A stretch of DNA of 64,000 nt, taken from assembly GCF_003993795.1 (NCBI RefSeq), contig NZ_RWKV01000009.1, positions 1 through 64,000 on the forward strand. Direction: 5' to 3'. The position numbers and the translations under genes are program-made. The notes beneath the pieces are model-generated. The model was not told where the DNA came from, searched no databases, and worked only from the letters and a program-made list of their open reading frames with translations. This DNA is from Aquabacter cavernae. Its GTDB lineage: Bacteria > Pseudomonadota > Alphaproteobacteria > Rhizobiales > Xanthobacteraceae. Below, piece by piece: positions 58,085-64,000 of the stretch (its first letter is position 1; every line of letters starts with the position of its first letter).

Positions 58085-58645
58085 ATGTCCGCAATGTCCG
58101 GTATGGATCACGCTTTCGATTTCGACGCCGCCCTTGTCGCCTGCGCGCGCGGCGAGCGGTCCGGCCTCCAGGCGCTCTATGCCCGCGAGGCGGGACGCAT
58201 GCTGGGCGTCGCCCGGCGGATCGTGCGCCGGCAGGCACTGGCCGAAGAGGCGGTCCATGACAGCTTCGTCCTCATCTGGCGGCAGGCGGCCTCGTTCGAT
58301 CCCGGGCGCGGGAGCGGGCGCACCTGGATCTATGCGGTGCTGCGCCACCGGGCCCTGAACATCCTGCGCGGGGAGACCCGCACGGACCTCACCGACGATT
58401 TCGAGCCGCTGGGCCTGGAGGCGCCGGAGGAAAGCCCGGAGGCGGCCATGCTGCGCCTTTCGGAATCGGGGCGCCTGCGCGCCTGCCTGGAGGGGCTGGA
58501 GGCCTCGCGCCGCGCCGCCATCCTGCTGGCTTATGTGAACGGCCTGACCCATGGCGAGCTTGCCGGACGCTTCGGCGTGCCGCTCGGCACCATGAAATCC
58601 TGGATCCGGCGGACGCTCCTCTCCCTGCGGGAGTGCCTCGCATGA
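58085..58645 (+). CDS. ECF sigma factor (SigK-like)
   Basis: The protein has 186 residues. Region 2 is seen in LYAREAGRMLGVARRIVRRQALAEEAVHDSFVLIWRQAASFDPGRGSGRTWIYAVLRHRALNILR and region 4 in RRAAILLAYVNGLTHGELAGRFGVPLGTMKSWIRRTLLSLRECL. The close match to the SigK group agrees with the RskA-like partner. The ATG at 58085 follows GGGAGA. It overlaps the anti-sigma gene by 4 nt (ATGA). Confidence 0.93.
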   Translation: MSAMSGMDHAFDFDAALVACARGERSGLQALYAREAGRMLGVARRIVRRQALAEEAVHDSFVLIWRQAASFDPGRGSGRTWIYAVLRHRALNILRGETRTDLTDDFEPLGLEAPEESPEAAMLRLSESGRLRACLEGLEASRRAAILLAYVNGLTHGELAGRFGVPLGTMKSWIRRTLLSLRECLA

Positions 58646-59448
58646 GCGACCGGCCCCATATGCCCGACGAGATGGACCTCCGGGCCGCCGAATATGTGCT
58701 GGGCCTTCTCGACGGCCCGGACGAGGCACAGGCCACGGAGCAGCTGCGCACGGACGCGACATTCGCGAAGGCGGTGGAGCATTGGCGCCAGCGCTTCTCC
58801 GAGCTGGATTTCACCGCCGCCGAAGGCGCCGGCGACCCGGCGCTCCTCGCCCGCATCCTCGCGACCCTGGACGGCGAGGCGCCGGAAACGCAGGCAGCGG
58901 GCGCGCAGACGACCCGCCTGCATGTGGGCCCCGACACTCTGAAAAGCAGCGCCCCGCCGCCGCGAGCGGCGCCGCGCGCCCGGGCCGAAAGCCCCATCTC
59001 CCGGCTCTGGCAGAGCCTCGGTTTCTGGCGCTCCACGGGATTCGCGGGGGCCGCAGCGACCCTGCTGCTCGCCCTCGGCATCGCCTTCGGGCCGTTCGCC
59101 GCCCCGCCGCAGCCGAAACTGGTGGCGGTGCTCATGGGGCCGCAGGGCGAGCCCGCCGCCGTGGTCAACGCCTATGGCGACGGCACGGCGGACCTCATTC
59201 CGCTGCGCCCCATCTCCGTTCCGGATGGGCGGGTACTGGAAGTGTGGACCCTGTGGGATCCCGCGCGCGGCCCCGTTTCCATCGGTCTCGCGGGCGAGGC
59301 ACGGCGCATCAAGCTGGATCTCAAGAACCTGCCGCGCACCGGCCCCGACCAGCTCTTCGAGATCACCCTTGAGCCCAAGGGCGGCTCTCCCATCGGGCGC
59401 CCCACGGGCCCGATCCTGATGAAGGGGACCACCAGCGTCGCCCTGTGA
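58642..59448 (+). CDS. Anti-sigma factor, RskA family
   Basis: The protein has 268 residues. An N-terminal anti-sigma domain (AAEYVLGLLDGPDEAQATEQLRTDATFAKAVEHWRQRFSELD) is followed by one membrane helix (about 131-154) and an RskA-type C-terminal domain outside the membrane (VLEVWTLWDPARGPVSIGL). Release of the sigma factor by regulated cleavage or a periplasmic signal is expected for this family. Confidence 0.9.
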   Translation: MSDRPHMPDEMDLRAAEYVLGLLDGPDEAQATEQLRTDATFAKAVEHWRQRFSELDFTAAEGAGDPALLARILATLDGEAPETQAAGAQTTRLHVGPDTLKSSAPPPRAAPRARAESPISRLWQSLGFWRSTGFAGAAATLLLALGIAFGPFAAPPQPKLVAVLMGPQGEPAAVVNAYGDGTADLIPLRPISVPDGRVLEVWTLWDPARGPVSIGLAGEARRIKLDLKNLPRTGPDQLFEITLEPKGGSPIGRPTGPILMKGTTSVAL

Positions 59449-59476
59449 GGTGCGGGGCGTCACGGGCCGCCGGGCC

Positions 59477-59887
59477 TCAACGCTCGACGATGCGCCGCCC
59501 CGTCGGCCGCAGCGTGGCGCAGGCCGGGGTGCCGTCCGCCCCGGTGCCACAGACCATTGTTTCGATGATGCCTTCGCCCCTGGCCGCACGGTCCAGCACA
59601 TCAGCCCCGATATCGTGGATGTCGATCTTCATCCGGCGGGACCAGGGCGAGGACGGGTCGCCGGCCAATTGGCCGATCCGGATATAGACGAACCTGCGCA
59701 CCGGTCCCTCGCGGCGCACCTGATCGCCGAAGAATTTCGGCCCCGGTTCCACCCGGACCTGGAAATCGAATGAGAGCGCCTCACCCGCACCGGAGTGTTT
59801 CGCATCAAGCGGTGACTCATCCTTGGCTTGAAGGCTATGGAGCACGCCCACGACCGGCTGCTCGATAACGATCCGCATAGTGATCAT
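59477..59887 (-). CDS. DUF5990-like protein
   Basis: The protein has 136 residues from ATG 59887; ATG 59878 would give 133. The conserved pattern FDFQVRVEPGPKFFGDQVRREGPVRRFVYIRIG and SPWSRRMKIDIHDIGADVLD resembles DUF5990 proteins. The function is unknown. It is convergent with the anti-sigma gene. Confidence 0.65.
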   Translation of the reverse strand: MITMRIVIEQPVVGVLHSLQAKDESPLDAKHSGAGEALSFDFQVRVEPGPKFFGDQVRREGPVRRFVYIRIGQLAGDPSSPWSRRMKIDIHDIGADVLDRAARGEGIIETMVCGTGADGTPACATLRPTGRRIVER

Positions 59888-60210
59888 GGTCCGATCTCAT
59901 TTGATTGGGATCTGATCGACAATATATCCGAACGACCTGAGGTCGACAGAAGCGAAACGATGCCGCCGCGTGCCGTGGCGGGAGGAAATCCGGCCGGAAC
60001 CGCCGCCGAAACCGGCCTGCCATTGTCTCGCCGGCTTCGTGGTGCTATTAGCGCGCTCTTCAAGAGGACGGCCACGCCGATCCAGCCGACCGGGACCCGA
60101 TCCCGGAGGTTACCGCCCGACAGCGCCATGCGCCCTCGGGCGCGTTCGGCGTTGTGCGTATTCTCGCGAAACCTCTCTCCGGCGCAAGCCGGGGACGACC
60201 GGACGGACCC
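59888..60210 (+). promoter_or_regulatory. Leader/promoter region of ffh
   Basis: No supported gene lies here. A promoter-like pair TTGATT (59901-59906) and TATATC (59923-59928) has a 16-bp spacer within an AT-rich patch. The following 280 bases would be a long ffh leader. No 4.5S RNA was recognised. Confidence 0.45.
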
Positions 60211-61749
60211 ATGTTCGACAGCCTTTCCGACCGCCTTGGCGGCATACTCGATAAGCTCAAGCGGCGCGGCGCGCTCAGCGAAGCCGATGTCGGGGAAGCC
60301 ATGCGCGAGGTGCGCCGCGCCTTGATCGAGGCGGACGTCGCCCTCGACGTGGTGCGCGGCTTCACGGACAAGGTGCGCGAGCGCGCCGTGGGCGTGGAGG
60401 TGGTGAAATCCGTCACCCCCGGCCAGATGGTGGTGAAGATCGTCAATGACGAGCTGGTCTCCATGCTCGGCTCCGACGCGGAACCCATCGACCTCAATGC
60501 CCCCGCTCCCGTGCCGATCCTCATGGTCGGCCTCCAGGGTTCGGGCAAGACCACCTCCACCGCCAAGATCGCCAAGCGCCTGACCGAGAAGGGCAAGCGG
60601 CGCGTTCTCATGGCCTCGCTCGACACCCGCCGCCCGGCCGCCATGGAGCAATTGGCGACGCTGGGCACCCAGGTGGGTGTCGCGACCCTGCCCATCGTGG
60701 CGGGCCAGAGCGCGGTGCAGATCGCCAAGCGCGCCATGGAAGCCGCGCGCTTCGGCAATTACGACGTGGTGATGCTGGACACCGCCGGCCGCGTCACCCT
60801 GGACGAGGCCCTCATGGCCGAGGTGGCCGAGGTGAAGGCCGCCACCCAGCCGCATGAAGTGCTGCTGGTGGCCGACAGCCTCACCGGCCAGGACGCGGTG
60901 AACACCGCGAAGGCCTTCGACGGGCGCGTGGGCCTCACCGGCATCGTGCTGACCCGCGCCGACGGCGACGGGCGCGGCGGCGCCGCCCTCTCCATGCGCG
61001 CCGTCACCGGCAAGCCCATCAAGCTCATGGGCACCGGCGAAAAGATGGACGCGCTGGAGGATTTCGATCCCAAGCGCGTGGCCGGGCGCATTCTCGGCAT
61101 GGGCGACGTGGTCTCCTTCGTGGAGAAGGCCGTCGAGAATATCGACATCGAGAAGGCCAAGGCCACCGCCGAGAAGATGCGCAAGGGCGCGTTCGATCTC
61201 GACGACCTGCGCGACCAGCTCAACCAGATGCAGAAGCTCGGCGGCATGAACGGGCTCATGGGCATGCTGCCCGGCGTCGCCAAGGTGAAGAACCAGATCG
61301 CCTCCGCGAACATCGACGACAAGGTGTTCAAGCGGCAGGTGGCCATCATCGGCTCCATGACCCGGCAGGAGCGTCGGAACCCCAAGCTTCTCGACGCCTC
61401 CCGCAAGCGGCGCGTGGCGGCGGGCTCCGGCACCAAGGTGGAAGAGATCAACCGCCTGCTGAAGATGCACCGCCAGATGGCCGACATGATGAAGGCCATG
61501 GGCGGCGCCGCCGGCAAGCGCGGGCCGCTGGCGGGCCTTGCCAACATGTTCGGCATGGGCGGCGGCATGCCCTCTCCCGAACAGGTGCAGCAGATGGCCG
61601 AGAAGATGCCCGGCGGCCTCGGCGGCGGCCTGCCGCCCACCATGCCGGGCCTTGGAAAGGGCCTGCCCCCGAACTTCCCCGGCGGCCTCAGCGGCCTCGG
61701 CGGCCTGCCCAAGGGCCTGCCGGGCCTCGGCGGCCCAAAGAAGAAATGA
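60211..61749 (+). CDS. ffh: Signal recognition particle protein Ffh
   Basis: The protein has 512 residues. The N domain (MFDSLSDRLGGILDKLKRRGALSEADV) is followed by the G domain with P-loop GLQGSGKTT (107-115) and DTAGR, then the Met-rich M domain (IIGSMTRQERRNPKLLDASRKRRVAAGSGT), which binds signal peptides and 4.5S RNA. The C-terminus is a Gly/Pro/Met/Leu-rich tail. The start ATG at 60211 is the normal one. It leads rpsP and rimM. Confidence 0.96.
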   Translation: MFDSLSDRLGGILDKLKRRGALSEADVGEAMREVRRALIEADVALDVVRGFTDKVRERAVGVEVVKSVTPGQMVVKIVNDELVSMLGSDAEPIDLNAPAPVPILMVGLQGSGKTTSTAKIAKRLTEKGKRRVLMASLDTRRPAAMEQLATLGTQVGVATLPIVAGQSAVQIAKRAMEAARFGNYDVVMLDTAGRVTLDEALMAEVAEVKAATQPHEVLLVADSLTGQDAVNTAKAFDGRVGLTGIVLTRADGDGRGGAALSMRAVTGKPIKLMGTGEKMDALEDFDPKRVAGRILGMGDVVSFVEKAVENIDIEKAKATAEKMRKGAFDLDDLRDQLNQMQKLGGMNGLMGMLPGVAKVKNQIASANIDDKVFKRQVAIIGSMTRQERRNPKLLDASRKRRVAAGSGTKVEEINRLLKMHRQMADMMKAMGGAAGKRGPLAGLANMFGMGGGMPSPEQVQQMAEKMPGGLGGGLPPTMPGLGKGLPPNFPGGLSGLGGLPKGLPGLGGPKKK

Positions 61750-61788
61750 CCATCGCGCCCTCGGGCGCCTTGTCCTCAACCCGTGATG

Positions 61789-61807
61789 GCCCGGGACATG
61801 CCCGGGC
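61789..61807 (+). terminator. Hairpin between ffh and rpsP
   Basis: GCCCGGG (61789-61795) and CCCGGGC (61801-61807) pair around ACATG. There is no T-run, so partial readthrough to rpsP is possible. Confidence 0.35.
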
Positions 61808-61853
61808 GCCACGGACCTGAAACGTGAACGTGAAGACCTGAAAGGAAAGTCCC

Positions 61854-62228
61854 ATGTCCCTGAAGATTCGTCTCTCCCGCGGCGGTACCAAGAAGCGCCC
61901 CTACTACCGCATCGTGGTCGCTGACGCCCGCTCGCCCCGCGACGGCCGCTTCATCGAGAAGATCGGCACCTTCAACCCGCTCCTCGCCAAGGATGCCGAG
62001 AACCGCTTCACCCTCGACGTGGAGAAGGCCAAGGCGTGGCTCGCCAAGGGCGCCCAGCCCACCGACCGCGTCGCCCGCTTCCTGGACGCCGAAGGCCTGC
62101 TGAAGCGCGAAGCCCGCAACAACCCGGAAAAGGCCGAGCCCGGCAAGAAGGCGCAGGAGCGCGCCGCCGAGAAGGCCAAGAAGGCCGCCGCCGCTGCCGC
62201 CGCCGAGGAAACCGCTTCCGCCGAGTGA
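61854..62228 (+). CDS. rpsP: 30S ribosomal protein S16
   Basis: The protein has 124 residues. The S16 core ([43 protein letters not shown]) is followed by an Ala/Lys/Glu-rich tail of about 40 residues, common in alphaproteobacteria. A strong ribosome site (AAAGGAAAG) precedes the ATG. It lies between ffh and rimM. Confidence 0.97.
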   Translation: MSLKIRLSRGGTKKRPYYRIVVADARSPRDGRFIEKIGTFNPLLAKDAENRFTLDVEKAKAWLAKGAQPTDRVARFLDAEGLLKREARNNPEKAEPGKKAQERAAEKAKKAAAAAAAEETASAE

Positions 62229-62270
62229 GGCCGCATGCGGCCTTCGGGCCGTACCGTTCAGGTCTTTTCA

Positions 62271-62299
62271 GGGATGGCCGGGCCTTGCTCGGCCATCCC
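62271..62299 (+). terminator. Hairpin between rpsP and rimM
   Basis: GGGATGGCCG (62271-62280) and CGGCCATCCC (62290-62299) pair perfectly. A smaller palindrome, GGCCGCATGCGGCC, lies at 62229-62242 right after the rpsP stop. These may lower rimM expression relative to the abundant S16. Confidence 0.45.
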
Positions 62300-62410
62300 C
62301 GGAAAGCCTGCCGGAACCACTGACATCACATCCCCTCCCGCACGCGGGAGCGGGATATGCGCCGGGTCCGCCGGCCGCCCTATCCCTTTCCAGCCGAACC
62401 TGAGCGCATC

Positions 62411-62953
62411 ATGACCGACCGCGTCCTCATTGCCCGTATTGGCGCCCCCCATGGCGTGCGGGGCGAGGTGCGCCTGTTCGCTTTCGGGGAAGACCCCGGA
62501 GCGCTGCGTGACTATGCGCTGACCGACGAGAGCGGCAGGCGCACCTTCCGCATCGCCGCGCTTCGCGCCGCCAAGGACCATTTCGTCGCCCGTCTGAAGG
62601 ACGTTGACGACCGGAACACCGCCGAGGCGCTCACCAATACCGATCTCTATGTGTCCCGCGCCGACCTGCCGCCCGCCGAGGACGAGGACACCTTCTACCA
62701 CGCCGACCTGATCGGCCTTGCCGTGGACGACCCGGCCGGGGCGCGGTTGGGGACGGTGACCGCCATGCATGATTTCGGTGCCGGCGACATCCTGGAATTC
62801 GCCCCCACAGAGGGCGGCACCTCGCGCCTCGTGCCCTTCACCAAGGCCGCCGTGCCCGTGGTGGACCTTGCCGGCCGCCGTCTCGTGGTGGACCTGCCGC
62901 CCGAGATCGAGGCGCGCGAGGGGGAAGGCGACTCCGAGTCCGGCGAGGACTGA
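62411..62953 (+). CDS. rimM: Ribosome maturation factor RimM
   Basis: The protein has 180 residues. The N-terminal part (VLIARIGAPHGVRGEVRLFAFGEDP) and the PRC-barrel part (YHADLIGLAVDDPAGARLGTVTAMHDFGAGDILEF, VPFTKAAVPVVDLAGRRLVVDLP) are typical. It assists 30S assembly. The usual trmD and rplS genes do not follow; a terminator and a convergent gene come next. Confidence 0.95.
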   Translation: MTDRVLIARIGAPHGVRGEVRLFAFGEDPGALRDYALTDESGRRTFRIAALRAAKDHFVARLKDVDDRNTAEALTNTDLYVSRADLPPAEDEDTFYHADLIGLAVDDPAGARLGTVTAMHDFGAGDILEFAPTEGGTSRLVPFTKAAVPVVDLAGRRLVVDLPPEIEAREGEGDSESGED

Positions 62954-62984
62954 GCACCCTTCATCTTCAGGAACAAGATGCGAT

Positions 62985-63012
62985 GGTTGGTTGCGCGGGC
63001 GCGCAACCAACC
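62985..63012. terminator. Hairpin between rimM and the convergent YqhA-like gene
   Basis: GGTTGGTTGCGC (62985-62996) and GCGCAACCAACC (63001-63012) pair perfectly around GGGC. It can serve both converging genes. Confidence 0.7.
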
Positions 63013-63025
63013 TGCTACACGCCCG

Positions 63026-63529
63026 TCAGTGCGCGCTCGACCCGCCGATCCGGTCCGACCAGGCCAGGATGAGGCTGGAGATCACGAACACCATGTGGAT
63101 GATCACCAGCCACATGATCATGGTGGTGTCCGTGCTGGGATTCATGTTCATGAAGGACTTGAGCAGCGCGATGGCCGAGATGGCGACGATGGACGCCAGC
63201 AGCTTCTGCTTGAGGCCCGAAAAGTCCACCTTGGTCATCCAGTCCGGCCAGTCGGGATGCTTGGCGGTGTCGATCTTGGACACGAAATTCTCGTAGCCCG
63301 AGAAGATGACGATCAGCACCAGATTGCCGGTGAAGGTGAGGTCCACCAGGGTGAGGACCCCCAGGATGACGTCGCTCTCGCTGGCGGAGACGGCATGGGT
63401 CACGAAGTGCAGGAGTTCGTGCCCGAACTTGAACATCAGCACCATCAGCGCGACGATGAGCCCGACATAAAAGGGCGCCATCAGCCACCGGCTGCGGAAC
63501 AGGACGCCCTCCAACACTTTCTCGACCAT
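63026..63529 (-). CDS. YqhA/TIGR00645-family inner membrane protein
   Basis: The protein has 167 residues with about four membrane helices. LEGVLFRSRWLMAPFYVGLIVALMVLMFKF and GVLTLVDLTFTGNLVLIVIFSGYENFVSK are family blocks. The function is unknown. The ATG at 63529 is the family start; the longer frame upstream has no match. Confidence 0.9.
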   Translation of the reverse strand: MVEKVLEGVLFRSRWLMAPFYVGLIVALMVLMFKFGHELLHFVTHAVSASESDVILGVLTLVDLTFTGNLVLIVIFSGYENFVSKIDTAKHPDWPDWMTKVDFSGLKQKLLASIVAISAIALLKSFMNMNPSTDTTMIMWLVIIHMVFVISSLILAWSDRIGGSSAH

Positions 63530-63709
63530 CGCACCTCTCCGGCTCTGACGCCCGGAACCCGAGGCCCGCGCCTTGGATCCCGCCCGCGCGGCGCCTGAAC
63601 GACGCCCGCCCGGCTCCGGTCTCAGACCGGGGGCCGACGGCATGGGTGCCAGACCCTCCGCCGGAGGGCAAGGGGGTTGCCGCAGCGTCAGACCGGCAGG
63701 GCGGCCGGT

Positions 63710-64000
63710 CTATTCCTTCACGGCACCGGTCATGGACGAGACGTAATAGTCCACGAAGAAGGAATAGAGGATCACCACCGGCAGCGAGCCGATGAGCGCG
63801 CCGGCCATGAGCGCTCCCCATTCATAAACGTCCGAGCGCACCAGTTCCGTGAGCACGCCCACCGGCACGGTCTTGTTCTCGGACGACTGGATGAAGGTGA
63901 GCGCATAGATGAACTCGTTCCACGACAGGGTGAAGGAGAAGATGCCCGCCGAGATCAGCCCCGGCACGGAGAGCGGCAGGAGCACCTTGGTGAGGATCTG
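63710..64000 (-). CDS. Sugar-type ABC transporter permease, C-terminal part (cut by window end)
   Basis: The frame is open to the window end, giving 96 residues starting QILTKVLLPLSVPGLISAGIF and ending YYVSSMTGAVKE. SWNEFIYALTF is typical of MalG/ThuG-like permeases of carbohydrate importers. The last helices (GALMAGALIGSLPVVILYSFF) are present. Other subunits would lie beyond the window. Confidence 0.88.
   Translation of the reverse strand, partial: QILTKVLLPLSVPGLISAGIFSFTLSWNEFIYALTFIQSSENKTVPVGVLTELVRSDVYEWGALMAGALIGSLPVVILYSFFVDYYVSSMTGAVKE

Noticed and set aside
59888-60210. 4.5S RNA or another small RNA upstream of ffh
   Set aside because: No GGAAGCAGCCA-type conserved loop or matching hairpin was found.

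Overview
The window is GC-rich (high GC at third codon positions throughout) alphaproteobacterial chromosome, most likely order Hyphomicrobiales (Rhizobiales) and plausibly a Xanthobacter/Azorhizobium/Ancylobacter-like genus. The clues are a ChpT phosphotransferase gene next to an EipA/DUF1134 gene, an amiC-mrcA-prfB block divergent from an RNase E with a large acidic insert in its S1 domain, an aerobic-type cob cluster with CobN, CobG and CbiD, and a Rhizobiales-style extragenic palindrome. The assignment rests on recognised proteins and not on a database search.

Layout. 1-1.5 kb: tail of an IS5-type transposase, a small doubtful reading frame and a lipoprotein-like L,D-transpeptidase. 1.5-7.2 kb: a LysR regulator divergent from a tight six-gene operon that interleaves a NitT/TauT-type ABC importer (binding protein, permease, ATPase) with rutB, rutC and rutD of pyrimidine catabolism; rutA, rutF and rutG are not in the window. 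7.2-16.5 kb: housekeeping and accessory metabolism (MFS and POT transporters, VOC dioxygenase, queE/queD, FMN reductase, MarC, Moco oxidoreductase, LLM flavoenzyme, ChpT). 16.7-31.7 kb: EipA, a membrane-anchored coiled-coil protein, oxidoreductase and esterase, HxlR regulator, an NAD synthetase-like protein that lacks its catalytic motifs, formate-THF ligase, thiolase, pyrophosphatase, GNAT, MsrA, an FAH-family enzyme, two tail-to-tail toxin-antitoxin modules and prfB. 31.8-39.6 kb: mrcA and amiC on the minus strand, divergent from rne, which has a long leader of about 0.7 kb. 39.7-53.9 kb: a cobalamin riboswitch followed by a DUF1636 gene, cobW, cobN, cobG, cobH, cobI, cobJ, then cobK (minus), cobL, cobE, cobM, cbiD (minus) and cobB. 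54-64 kb: a small protein of unknown function, succinate-semialdehyde dehydrogenase, a secreted protein, a DUF4394 protein divergent from an ECF sigma/anti-sigma pair, a DUF5990-like protein, ffh-rpsP-rimM, a YqhA-like membrane protein and the end of a sugar-type ABC permease.

How the genes work together. The cob block covers most corrin-ring steps: CobI, CobG, CobJ, CobM, CbiD in place of CobF, CobK, CobL, CobH, CobB and the CobN chelatase subunit, with riboswitch control at its head. The ECF sigma gene and the DUF4394 gene carry matching 31-nt promoter-like elements with identical spacing, suggesting one autoregulated regulon. amiC, mrcA and prfB form a cell wall/translation block facing rne.

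No CRISPR array, tRNA, rRNA or complete mobile element was seen. The points most worth checking are the NadE-like pseudoenzyme (21.2-22.8 kb), the paired ECF promoters (57.96-58.06 kb), the ABC-linked partial rut operon (2.6-7.2 kb), the altered active-site residues in the L,D-transpeptidase and YoeB, and the CobG/CbiD mixed corrin pathway.
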